Assembly: GCA_032718475.1 (NCBI GenBank)
Contig: JAUCBJ010009163.1
Span: 62,001-126,000, forward strand
Source: Nemertoderma westbladi
Taxonomy: Eukaryota; Xenacoelomorpha; Nemertodermatida; Nemertodermatidae
Direction of reading: 5' to 3'
Length of the DNA stretch: 64,000 bases
In this document: in pieces, positions 16,291 through 24,414 of the stretch
Layout: each line of letters begins with the position of its first letter
Numbering within the stretch: the stretch's first letter is position 1
Position numbers and translations under genes: made by a program
The notes under the pieces: model-generated
The model's database searches: none
Told to the model about the DNA's origin: nothing
The model's input: the letters and a program-made list of their open reading frames with translations, nothing else

Positions 16291-17989
16291 GCGTAATGTC
16301 AGGTCTGGCGTCCAGGTCATCAGATTTCGTCCGTCCTTTTTTCCTCTTGACCTTGGCATTGGCTTTCGCTTTAGACTTGACAACCTTGTCGAGTTTTATC
16401 TCGGCGCCCTCTGGTATGGTGTTGGTTGTCGCGTCGAATAACGGTGGCCATTCGTCTGATGGTCGCTGTAGGAAATCGGGTCCTCTAAACCAAAAGGATT
16501 TATTGTCCGGTTTACAAAAGTCGAGTGGTTGCATCCCCCGTGATGCGATGTCAGCTGGGTTCAGCTTCCCTGGACAGTGACGCCAATCTTGTTTGAGCGA
16601 CCGGTCTAGTATTTCAGCCCGTCTGTTGGCTACGAAAGTCTTGAACTCAAATGCTTCGTTGTTTATGTACCAAAGTACCAACGTCGCATCCGTCCAATAT
16701 GTGACCTTCAAGTTAGCCTCCAGCTCGCGTTGAACTAGACTGACAATATCGGTGGATATCGTCCCGGCTTGCAGCTCCCCACGAGGTACAGTCATATACT
16801 TCAATGGCATTGTTCTAGCCCTTGAAGTAACGAGAGATACATCGTAGCTGTCCGATGTCACTTGTCGTCTAAGGTATAAGGTAACCCCCAATCCATCCTT
16901 GCTAGCGTCACTAAAGCTGTGAAGCTCTAAATCAGCAGGAAAGGTGGTTTGCAAAGGAAAGTATACCCTTGGTATGGTATAGTCTTGTAGGAACGTCAGT
17001 TGGGCTTCCCAGTCCCTCCATCGCTCAGCTAACTTTTCTGGGATGGGATCGTCCCATTCCAGTCCGGCTTGCCAAATGCTGCGGAGTATGATCCTGGCAT
17101 GTAGGATCACTGGACTAATGAAACACAATGGGTCATACAATCGACTCATGGTCGATAAGCAAGTTCTCTTAGTGAGAGGTCTAGTCCGATCGTTGGACCT
17201 TACACGTACCCTAAAATTGTCGGTGTTAGGGTCCCAACTAAGTCCTAATACTTTGGTCGTCGGCAGAGGTTCTAGGTCTAAGTCCAAGTCACCTCCGCTA
17301 CGATCCGTCGGGTCAAATGAGTTCACCAGTTCGGGTTCGTTGGAAGCGAACTTTGTCAGGTGAAATCCGCCCTCAGCGAGACAATCCTGGAGTTGGTGTG
17401 CTACGGTTGTAGCGCGCTCCAAGGTGTCACAACTCTTGAGGCCGTCATCCACGTAGAAGTCTCGTTCCACGGTCCGAACTACTTCTGGGTCAAATTGGTC
17501 TCGTCTGTCTAATGCTGTCTGCTTCAAGGCGTACATGGTGCAGTTGGGGCTGTCCCTGGCTCCAAATACTCTTACCTGCATTTGGTAAGTTTCTGGCGGA
17601 AGTTCTAAGTTTCCGTCTGGATACCAAAGAAACCTCAAGCTGTCCCTGTCCCGCTCCAAAGCCTTAACCTGGTGAAACATGGCCTCTACGTCACAGGTGA
17701 AAGCCACTTTGCGTTGTCTAAAACGCATTAGGACTCCCATGAGGTAATTGTTCATATTCGGCCCGTCCATCAGTTCGCTGTTCATAGACATCCCTTGGTA
17801 AAGCGCGGCGCAGTCGTTGACTACACGCACCTTGCCAGGTTTGTCCGGGTGTCGAACAAAATGATGTGGCAGGTAATATGTCTGGTCTGTGGTTACCTCG
17901 GGATTTAACATCCTAATGGCGTATTCCTTTTGGAGATACGTCTGAAGTTGTGCATTGTATTGCATATGGGCCGTCTCGTCTCGCAACAA
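15905..17989 (-). CDS. pol: Element 2 reverse transcriptase and RNase H
   Basis: 694 codons. RT: KVRVVNDCAALYQG, VAFTCDVEAMFHQV and FYVDDGLKS with YVDD at 17444-17455. The connection region has MSRLYDPL, as in Pao. RNase H: LHSFSDASKDGLG, PRGELQAG, TYWTDATLVL and NPADIASRG, giving the expected acidic residues. It ends in a Lys-rich segment and the Ser-Pro-Asp repeat. Upstream coding (17905-18303) is in another frame; the switch is near 17990-18005. The ATG-like start at 17989 is not a biological start. Confidence 0.88.
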   Translation of the reverse strand: MLRDETAHMQYNAQLQTYLQKEYAIRMLNPEVTTDQTYYLPHHFVRHPDKPGKVRVVNDCAALYQGMSMNSELMDGPNMNNYLMGVLMRFRQRKVAFTCDVEAMFHQVKALERDRDSLRFLWYPDGNLELPPETYQMQVRVFGARDSPNCTMYALKQTALDRRDQFDPEVVRTVERDFYVDDGLKSCDTLERATTVAHQLQDCLAEGGFHLTKFASNEPELVNSFDPTDRSGGDLDLDLEPLPTTKVLGLSWDPNTDNFRVRVRSNDRTRPLTKRTCLSTMSRLYDPLCFISPVILHARIILRSIWQAGLEWDDPIPEKLAERWRDWEAQLTFLQDYTIPRVYFPLQTTFPADLELHSFSDASKDGLGVTLYLRRQVTSDSYDVSLVTSRARTMPLKYMTVPRGELQAGTISTDIVSLVQRELEANLKVTYWTDATLVLWYINNEAFEFKTFVANRRAEILDRSLKQDWRHCPGKLNPADIASRGMQPLDFCKPDNKSFWFRGPDFLQRPSDEWPPLFDATTNTIPEGAEIKLDKVVKSKAKANAKVKRKKGRTKSDDLDARPDITPDVSADTRPDACTNPSPDVPREISPDVSPDCSPDYSPDYSPEETPDCSPDCSPDCLMELSTECLPDVSPDFSPDISTDCPPDFEPDFLTEVTLDRLWDRRQDIRRMFRAMSHQTSHQTVHQTLHQTVY

Positions 17990-18303
17990 AATTTGAGTCG
18001 CCTCAAAGCAAGCGGGTAATTGTTAACGAGTTTAGGTTGTCCATTGCGCCACAACATACCAACCTCATAGTGGCCATTCGCGGTCTGGCGAATGGTATCT
18101 CTCATAATATTTAATGACCGTTTTTCCTGTTCTGACATAGCGGTCTCGTAACTACCGGGTTCTGCTGAGTCCTGTTCCAACCATTGAATGGTCTGTTCAG
18201 TCAGCAGTCGGTCTGGCGCTGCTTGCACTGCGCCATGGTCATCGTCCACGTCTTCGTCCGCTGCGGTGGCTAGTGTCAATGCGTCTGGTAGGCTCGCAAG
18301 CCT
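17990..18303 (-). CDS. Element 2 Pol linker before RT (between stop and frameshift)
   Basis: Same frame as the protease segment (18304-19950), separated only by TGA at 18304-18306. It has a DEDVDDDHGAVQ acidic linker, then LTEQTIQWLEQD and MRDTIRQTANGHYEVGMLWRNG. The last matches the standard pre-RT motif of BEL/Pao Pol (element 1 has the same motif as RYTIGMVWKLP). Coding moves to the RT frame near 17990-18005. Confidence 0.7.
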
Positions 18304-18306
18304 TCA
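18287..18306 (-). repeat. Dispersed palindrome, copy B (carries the pol stop)
   Basis: Identical to the consensus except that the last + strand base is A instead of C. On the - strand this turns GGA into TGA, giving the in-frame stop at 18304-18306, followed by codons for RLASLP. Confidence 0.85.
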
Positions 18307-19950
18307 GGTATCACTAGTTGGCGTCGAATCGTCGTGCGGCGGTTTGACAACTTCTGGATCTATCGGTAGGCTCGCAAGCCTTCCAAGATCAACGACCGGT
18401 GTCGAAGTCTGGTGGGTGGGGTCAATGACCTTTGGATTTTTCGGTAGGCTCGCAAGCCTTCCAAAATCCTCGTTCATCGAGTCATCCACAGCAACAACCC
18501 TTTGGTCTTCGGTAGTCAATACAACCTGGTTTACTGCAAGTAGTTGTAAGTCAGAGGTCCGTGTGGTCGTGTCCAGATCAGTTACGTCAGTATCGGTGGC
18601 GTCTGCGTTAGCGACGCAAGTCTGTCGTAGTGCTGTCCGTACAATTGGACCACGGGAGTGTGAAGGAGAGTTATCTATCGTAGTAGTCAATAAACTACAT
18701 GTACTCAAAACATCGTCCTCCTGGTCACTTACCTCTAGTGAACGTATTGGTGCTCTAGTATACCAACCTATGGGAGTTCTACATGCGTAGGGGTTGCCCG
18801 CTGTAATAACAGATGGGCGTGTCTCCCATACCTGATGTAAGTTAAACTGGTCTGTCCCAATTAACATCGCAATGGAACGATAATTAACAGGACATTCCGG
18901 TATTCCAAGGTGTCGGAAATACTTACGATCTTCCGGTGATTGCTCTGGCACAGGGCCGACCAAGTTACTAAAGTCCTTCGTAGCTGCAAAGGTTAAATTT
19001 CTTACCGGAAGTAATGAGCGCTCCTCCTTGCTGTGTTCCGCTTTGGAAAGAAGAGTGTCTAAGGTTAGTTTTACTCTTGTCACAGGGATCGCTCTCTTAC
19101 CATGCATGCTGCTTACAGTATACTGAGCAGTCTTACCTTTACTGATTTCCGTAACCACGTCGGCTACTTGTTCGTCGACATAACTGTGTGATGACGCAGA
19201 GTCTAAGATAGCGTATATACGCTTGCTCCCTCGGGTTCCGGTAATCTTTATAGGAATCACGCTAAACCCTTTCAACTGGTTCTGTGTGAAGAGCGTTACT
19301 GATGGTTGTTCCTCACCTGCATGCACATAGAAAGTGTCGTCTTCCTCCTCGTCCTCGTCCGATGATCCTGACTGATCCATACAGTCCGTGTAAAACGTAC
19401 GGATCTCGCGTGGCGCACGCTCCTTATATAGTGCGTCGCATCTAGCCGCTTTATCTGGATGCTCTTGTCGAAAGCGTCTGGTCGGAGTATGACTAGTAGT
19501 GTGAAGTAACGCGTCATGGTTACGTCCACACAGAGGACATGTATCGTCGCTCGGGCAATCCTTCCGGACGTGTCCTGGCTTCGTACATCTCCAGCAGGAA
19601 TCTAACGATCGAATTTGGAGTCTCCTTTCTTCGATCCCTAACTCCTTAAAAGCGCGACATCCACGAAGTTTATGTCCGCTATGGTTTCTGCCGTTCCGCT
19701 CGCAGTATGAGCATCCCACAAAGTCCGCCGGCAACTGTTGTTGTGGCTGCGTGGTGCCGATAGGCGTCAGAACTTTAGAAGTCTCAGTAGGGGTGGCGTA
19801 GGTAACGGCTTTCGCGTTCGTCGGAAGTGGTTTAGTCCGATTCGGCGCAGAAATAGCTATCCCTTCTGCCCCGATATGGTGATCAGTATAGTTCGATCGA
19901 GTCTCGATCACGGCCTCCCGCGAAATAAGTTGATAGACGTCGGTGAGTTT
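18304..19950 (-). CDS. Element 2 zinc knuckle and aspartic protease segment
   Basis: In frame with Gag, separated by TAA (19951-19953). Order: Cys-rich CSYCERNGRNHSGHKLRGC; CWRCTKPGHVRKDC (perfect CX2CX4HX4C, about 19550-19592) and CPLCGRNHDALLH; then the protease with AILDSASSHSYV, catalytic Asp at 19201-19203. DSA replaces the more common DSG. The C-terminal part has MLIGTDQF and RTPIGWYTRAP, the standard BEL/Pao end of the protease region. The segment ends with two GRLASLP peptides encoded by the dispersed palindrome and a TGA created within a third copy. The protease would cleave Gag-Pol. Confidence 0.85.
   Translation of the reverse strand, partial: KLTDVYQLISREAVIETRSNYTDHHIGAEGIAISAPNRTKPLPTNAKAVTYATPTETSKVLTPIGTTQPQQQLPADFVGCSYCERNGRNHSGHKLRGCRAFKELGIEERRLQIRSLDSCWRCTKPGHVRKDCPSDDTCPLCGRNHDALLHTTSHTPTRRFRQEHPDKAARCDALYKERAPREIRTFYTDCMDQSGSSDEDEEEDDTFYVHAGEEQPSVTLFTQNQLKGFSVIPIKITGTRGSKRIYAILDSASSHSYVDEQVADVVTEISKGKTAQYTVSSMHGKRAIPVTRVKLTLDTLLSKAEHSKEERSLLPVRNLTFAATKDFSNLVGPVPEQSPEDRKYFRHLGIPECPVNYRSIAMLIGTDQFNLHQVWETRPSVITAGNPYACRTPIGWYTRAPIRSLEVSDQEDDVLSTCSLLTTTIDNSPSHSRGPIVRTALRQTCVANADATDTDVTDLDTTTRTSDLQLLAVNQVVLTTEDQRVVAVDDSMNEDFGRLASLPKNPKVIDPTHQTSTPVVDLGRLASLPIDPEVVKPPHDDSTPTSDT
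18365..18384 (-). repeat. Dispersed palindrome, copy C
   Basis: Exact consensus; encodes GRLASLP in pol. Flanks GATCT and AGATC can extend the stem. Confidence 0.88.
18443..18462 (-). repeat. Dispersed palindrome, copy D
   Basis: Exact consensus; encodes GRLASLP in pol. Flanks GGATTTT and AAAATCC pair perfectly over 7 bp outside the core. Confidence 0.88.
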
Positions 19951-22764
19951 TTATAACCCTCCGGCCTCTTCACGCTGGTACTCGATGCGTCGCCATTCTC
20001 GTCGGAGTCGATGATGAAGTCGACCGATTATCCTGATGAGAACCGTCGGTGCATTAGCGTACTCGAGTTGTCCAATGGACCGTAAAGTCCCTATAGCATT
20101 CTTGATTTCATCCGCGAGTCGTAGAAGATCGATCGGTTTCGAAATGCTGCCTCCTCTACAGAGGTCTTCGATAATGGATTTAGCCATGGCGACGTTACCT
20201 CCGGAAATCGAATATAAACGGTCGTACGCCAACTCAAAGGCATCGGGAACACCAATGAAGGTTTCCACTAATCGTTTCGGCTCACCAGACAGGACTTGGA
20301 GCAAGTAATTAAACTTCTCCGTCGAGGTGAAAGCACACTTAGCGATCTGGGACTCTACGTAGTCTACCAGTGTGCGCCAGTGTTTCGCGTTGCCAGAGAA
20401 CTTCGGCGGTTGCTGTGCCGGTAATCCGTGTCTAGCCGCGAATTTCGCAATCTTGCTAACCAAATCCAACTGTCCGCATCCCTGTTCGGTGGCGTCGTCC
20501 AGTCGTTCCCTTCCGCGTGTTGTTCGGCGGTAAGAATTATTAATGGGATCTTCTTCTCGATGTGTCGGAGTCTGTCTAGTCTCCTGTTCTCGCCTTGGTA
20601 GTCGATGTTGTCTAGGTTGTTCTAACTCCACGCTGGTTCGTGATCGATCCGACGGTTGCGTTTCGAGTCGTTCTTCGAGTTGAGCTATTCTGTCCGTCAT
20701 CTCGGTGAACTGTTTGGCGCTGATCGTTTCCGCTGGTTTCAACGTGGGTTTCTGTTGGGGTGTTTCTCGTGGAGGATTGTCGATATAGGGGTTCGTCGAT
20801 CGTTCCTCCCGTTTGTAATCTTCCGCCGCTCCAGTACGGAATATTTCCCGTTCCGTCGACTCCGAGTCACTAGATGAGTCGCTGTCGTCCGGGTAAGGTG
20901 GTTGGCGGGTTCGTGTCCGGCGTATTACTCTCGATTTCGTCCGTTGTGGTCCGGAATCTACGGCTCTCCGTTGTTCGGTAGGCTCGCAAGCCTTCCACGA
21001 AGTCGTAGGTCTCGCTATACGTTGTCCGATCCCGTGAGTACTACCCACATCCATCCTCCTCCGTAGTTCGGTAGGCTCGCAAGCCTTCCACGAAGTCGTA
21101 GGTTGCGTCGAACATTGTGTCAACGGTCGAGTGAAATAGTCGGGTTTCGTAGTCGGTCTGTAAATAACTGGATTTGCACAGCACGTCACAGGTTTAACTT
21201 GTAATGGTTTACTCACCTGTTTAATGGTCATAAATGCAGGTTCCTCTCTTCCTACAAGTAGACTACGACTTACTGTAGGTGGACTAGTTATGTTACCTGC
21301 TAAAATTGGCGATGAAGTCGCCCTAGGTTGCGGTATTTCCGTCACAACAAACCTGTTACCTTGCGTCGAACGCACAGGCGTTATTTCCTTAGGTTTCGTA
21401 ACAAAGACCGGTTTTATCGGAGTCGTGGGTTTGAGCATAGGAATAACTTGGGGAAAACGTTTACAGTAATCCTCGACGAACTCCTCTCCTCGATCTATCG
21501 CTCCCACGCTTCCTTCCTCGATCCGCTTCTGTATTCCGCGATATCGAGCTTCCATACGATCCAGGGCAGACAAGTCGTGTCCAGTTCGCGATCTTATAGA
21601 TCTATCTCTCGCATCGAGTTCGAGGTCCGCTTGCGCGTTCGCTGTCTCGCGCGATCTACGATTTAATTCGAACTGTAGTTGCATCTCCCTTTTGCGTCGA
21701 TCTGCGTCCTGTTGTTGTGCCGCTAATTCCGCTTCCTGTATAGCTAATCGAGCATTTATTTGCCGCGCCTTCAACTTGGCACGAGCGTCGGATGCTGCTT
21801 TCTTCCGTGCTAACTCGTCAGCTGCCGCCTGTCGTGCTAACACGTCAGCTGCCGCCTGTCGTGCTAACTCGTCGGCTGCCGCTTCTTGCGCTAAGTCCTC
21901 CTCCAGTCTGCGCATCTCCGAAGCTTCGAATTCGGCTTGCGCCTTGAGTTGTGCAATTCTTGCCTCGTCCTCTCTATGTTGTTTCTCTCCTTCGATGGCG
22001 ATCTGTGCCATCTGGTGTCGCGCTTCTTCCTCGGCGACTTGTTGTCGGCGTGCAACCTCCTGTTGTTGTCGAGTAATTCCAGACGCTGTTCTACTAACGT
22101 CGCCAACGTTGCCAACGTCGCTCCGTACGCTAACGAACGATCTATCCAGTGGTGGATGTTGGTAGGCTCGCGAGCCTTCCGTAGTGAGAACTTCCGTCGT
22201 CCCTCGCGGTTCGACTTCCGGTTCGTCGATCGGTACGCCGCATCTACGAAGAAAATTGGTCAGCGTTTCCAACCTTCCGTCCAGGCAGTAGAGTTCTTCT
22301 TCCTCTTCGTGTTGTAACAACGCGTCCGAAACTGACTCACCTAGCAGTTGGTCGAACTGCTCCTGTTGAGCCAATCTTATCACCGACTTAAACTGGATAA
22401 GGCTTTCTCTCGCACTTACCAATTTATCTACTATCTTTACCTGAGTAAAGTTGTCGCCACGCAACTCTGCAAGTTCGTGCAAACCTTTAAGTTTATCTAC
22501 GGAGGCATGTACCCTACTTTCTATCCTTACCTGTAAGGTGTAGAACTCGTATCTCGACATCGGGGCGGTTAACTCGCGTAAAACGCGAAAACCTTCTCCG
22601 AGGTTCCGAGTAATCTGGGCCATGTGTCCTCCTATACTTCTAATAACGTTCTCCTGGCTTCCAGTCGAACTTACCATGTCCGGTTCCCGCGATCTAGTCT
22701 GCGGGATGGTAAGGAAATCTTCAATTCTGCCGTCGCCACGCGTTGCGGTTTCCGGTATTTCCGT
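19951..22764 (-). CDS. gag: Element 2 Gag (main part)
   Basis: Numbered from the ATG at 22905: helical N-terminal segment; EGSRAYQ from a palindrome copy (about 242); a long Ala/Glu/Arg/Gln-rich coiled coil (about 270-450) with a 9-residue repeat (341-367); a Pro/Thr-rich linker carrying two WKACEPTE peptides (606 and 637); an Arg/Ser/Glu-rich stretch; and from about 830 the DUF1759-like domain beginning PPKFSGNAKHWRTLVDYVES. The coiled coil suggests oligomerisation. Gag would assemble the particle. It ends at TAA 19951-19953. The stop at 22765-22767 separates it from the likely N-terminus. Confidence 0.85.
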   Translation of the reverse strand, partial: TEIPETATRGDGRIEDFLTIPQTRSREPDMVSSTGSQENVIRSIGGHMAQITRNLGEGFRVLRELTAPMSRYEFYTLQVRIESRVHASVDKLKGLHELAELRGDNFTQVKIVDKLVSARESLIQFKSVIRLAQQEQFDQLLGESVSDALLQHEEEEELYCLDGRLETLTNFLRRCGVPIDEPEVEPRGTTEVLTTEGSRAYQHPPLDRSFVSVRSDVGNVGDVSRTASGITRQQQEVARRQQVAEEEARHQMAQIAIEGEKQHREDEARIAQLKAQAEFEASEMRRLEEDLAQEAAADELARQAAADVLARQAAADELARKKAASDARAKLKARQINARLAIQEAELAAQQQDADRRKREMQLQFELNRRSRETANAQADLELDARDRSIRSRTGHDLSALDRMEARYRGIQKRIEEGSVGAIDRGEEFVEDYCKRFPQVIPMLKPTTPIKPVFVTKPKEITPVRSTQGNRFVVTEIPQPRATSSPILAGNITSPPTVSRSLLVGREEPAFMTIKQVSKPLQVKPVTCCANPVIYRPTTKPDYFTRPLTQCSTQPTTSWKACEPTELRRRMDVGSTHGIGQRIARPTTSWKACEPTEQRRAVDSGPQRTKSRVIRRTRTRQPPYPDDSDSSSDSESTEREIFRTGAAEDYKREERSTNPYIDNPPRETPQQKPTLKPAETISAKQFTEMTDRIAQLEERLETQPSDRSRTSVELEQPRQHRLPRREQETRQTPTHREEDPINNSYRRTTRGRERLDDATEQGCGQLDLVSKIAKFAARHGLPAQQPPKFSGNAKHWRTLVDYVESQIAKCAFTSTEKFNYLLQVLSGEPKRLVETFIGVPDAFELAYDRLYSISGGNVAMAKSIIEDLCRGGSISKPIDLLRLADEIKNAIGTLRSIGQLEYANAPTVLIRIIGRLHHRLRREWRRIEYQREEAGGL
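20977..20996 (-). repeat. Dispersed palindrome, copy E
   Basis: Exact consensus; encodes WKACEPT in gag, a different codon phase from copies B-D. It lies 93 bp from copy F, with similar flanks (PTTS before, E after), so E and F may come from a local duplication. Confidence 0.88.
21070..21089 (-). repeat. Dispersed palindrome, copy F
   Basis: Exact consensus; encodes WKACEPT in gag, in the same phase as copy E. Flanking TTCG/CGAA can extend the stem. Confidence 0.88.
21806..21886 (-). repeat. 27-bp tandem repeat, three copies, in Gag coiled coil
   Basis: Three 27-bp units encode AAADELARQ, AAADVLARQ and AAADELARK. The 9-residue unit keeps the helix and frame, so the coiled coil probably grew by slippage or unequal exchange. 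Confidence 0.8.
22161..22180 (-). repeat. Dispersed palindrome, copy G (perfect 14-nt core)
   Basis: GGTAGGCTCGCGAGCCTTCC: one base differs from the others, making AGGCTCGCGAGCCT a perfect palindrome. It encodes EGSRAYQ in gag, the third codon phase. Confidence 0.85.
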
Positions 22765-22905
22765 TCAGGGTACCGGCGACGCAAGCGGTGTGACATCGGT
22801 GGAATCTCGGGTTCTCCTTCTCGGTTCGTCTACTGTCGATCTGTCCGGGTCGCACGAGTCATAGTCGGTAGGTGGGTATCTCGTCGAATGGGGTGTGTCA
22901 CTCAT
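22765..22905 (-). CDS. Element 2 Gag N-terminus, ended by in-frame TGA
   Basis: ATG at 22905 (reverse complement of 22903-22905) opens 46 codons rich in Asp, Arg, Thr and Pro, ending at TGA 22765-22767. The frame is the same as the main Gag frame and reading beyond the stop keeps good coding character. I therefore take 22905 as the original start and the TGA as a nonsense change, perhaps from CGA. The next ATG in frame is at 22677. Confidence 0.55.
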   Translation of the reverse strand: MSDTPHSTRYPPTDYDSCDPDRSTVDEPRRRTRDSTDVTPLASPVP

Positions 22906-24135
22906 GTCTTATTATATACGTCAAGTACGGATAATAAAATGTCAAAGTGTCTGAATGTTGAAGTGTCAAACTTACCTAACCGGTACAAATAAATCAACAA
23001 GTCAGAATGTCGAAATGTCAAAATGTCGAAATGTACAAATGTCAAACTTACCTTGATATATATATATATCATATATATACCCTAACCGGTACAAATAAAC
23101 TAACAAGGTATATAATAAAATAAGTAGTAATCTAGCCTACCGGCTAAATTTGTACGAATAAGTGAGATAACGGTATACATTAACAAAATGTAGATCAACA
23201 AGTATAGACAATAGGCCAAACAGCAACGTCTAACGGGAAAATAAGTACCAACAACACTACTAATAGACAGTGAAACCCACAAATTTTGAGTACTACTGTG
23301 CTTTCTAAAGTTTGAACGACGCGAGTCGTAAAACTTACGTTCCTTTGATCTTCCAGTCGTACAAATTCCCAAATACAAACCGGACGTGGGTCTTTCCGTT
23401 TTTCGGCGGCGCGGACGAATTTATTGTCTCCCAAACTTTGCGAAAAGCGGTCTAATCCTCGAAGCGGTCCAGAAATGAGTCCTTGAGTCCTGAAAAGGTC
23501 GAAGGTGAGAGTTTTACTTCTACGCTTACGAAAAATCTTCCTAGGTACCGATACAAATTGGTCTTTAAACCCTATGTACCTTTTCAAGTACCGAAAAGTA
23601 ACACCGCACACACACGGCGTAAAACAAAGTGCTACAAACTAACTGTTAGCTAGTCAAAGATTAAATACGAAAGTACTAGCTACCCTAAAAGCTACTGAAG
23701 CAGGGGACGTTCTAAATTACTAAATTTACTAACCTTAGTTTTAAATATCTCCTACTTTCAATAGCTAACAATTCTAAACTATACTATACGCTAATTTCAG
23801 AATTTGTATAATATACTTCCTACTGTAAGGTAGGAATATTTTACACTACGATAGAAGTACTATACACTAATTTCAGAATTTGTATAATATACTTCCTACT
23901 GTAAGGGTCCAGTAGTATACCGCTTACCAGATCCTAGTAACGATGTATCTTACTATGAGACTCTAGTAATGTATACGGGCTTGTACAGTATCTGACAACA
24001 AATCCCAGTCCAGGATATCTAAACAAACAGATACAATACACAAACGACTACTGGCGAGGAACAGAGCCTTGTATCTATTCTATGTACGTGAGCGGGTCTA
24101 ATGCCTACGTACTAGACAGAAGGATACCTGTCCTC
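22906..24135 (-). other. Untranslated leader of element 2
   Basis: No credible gene. It includes AATGTC/GAAATGTC short tandem repeats (22935-23045), an AT dinucleotide tract (about 23055-23080), a duplicated segment with AACCGGTACAAATAAA (22977 and 23086 areas), and two AGGTAAGTTTGAC-type words on the - strand near 22968-22980 and 23045 that fit splice-donor consensus. Frames at 23100-23378 and 23195-23611 look like chance. Confidence 0.4.
23791..23906. repeat. 40-bp direct repeat, 76-bp offset
   Basis: The 40-nt sequence beginning CTAATTTCAGAATTTGTATA occurs at 23791-23830 and 23867-23906 without visible differences. It is a recent local duplication in the element 2 leader. Confidence 0.8.
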
Positions 24136-24266
24136 TAACCGGTGAGGCAGATGTACAGTTACAGTAACAGACCAAACTCACGGGAAAACAATCCCCGCGC
24201 AGCGAATCCTAACTATCACTGACAGTCCTAAATACAGTAACTTGCCGCGGTGTGATTTATATGGTT
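24136..24266 (-). promoter_or_regulatory. Three-block leader cassette, element 2 copy
   Basis: Exact counterparts of the blocks at 1932-2068: 24242-24266 (25 nt, TATAAA at about 24261-24256 on the - strand), 24194-24212 (19 nt) and 24136-24151 (16 nt). A TCAGT initiator-like word lies on the - strand at 24223-24219. The order and approximate spacing are kept although the coding regions have diverged. Confidence 0.7.
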
Positions 24267-24318
24267 TATATACGAGCTGATGGGTTAACAGACCTAGCGT
24301 AACAACACTGACAGTCCT

Positions 24319-24414
24319 AAATCAGTCGAAAAGGGGTCGTACCTAAATGTAACAATAACTGATCCCCCTGTACGAAATCAGTCTAAAAGGTCAAGCCTAA
24401 ATGTAACAATAACT
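24319..24414. repeat. Diverged direct repeat, about 56-bp offset
   Basis: AAATCAGTC(G/T)AAAAGG and CCTAAATGTAACAATAACTG recur in the same order at about 24319-24361 and 24375-24414, with small indels. It is a local duplication in the leader. Confidence 0.6.

Noticed and set aside
14374-22317. + strand ORFs opposite element 2 (for example 18188-18790, 21692-22165)
   Set aside because: Shadows of the gag-pol frame; Ser/Ala-rich composition follows from the repeats on the coding strand.
22965-23055. Splice donors (AGGTAAGT-type words on the - strand) as evidence for a spliced gene
   Set aside because: Two donor-like words occur in a duplicated leader segment, but no clear acceptor or exon structure could be paired with them.
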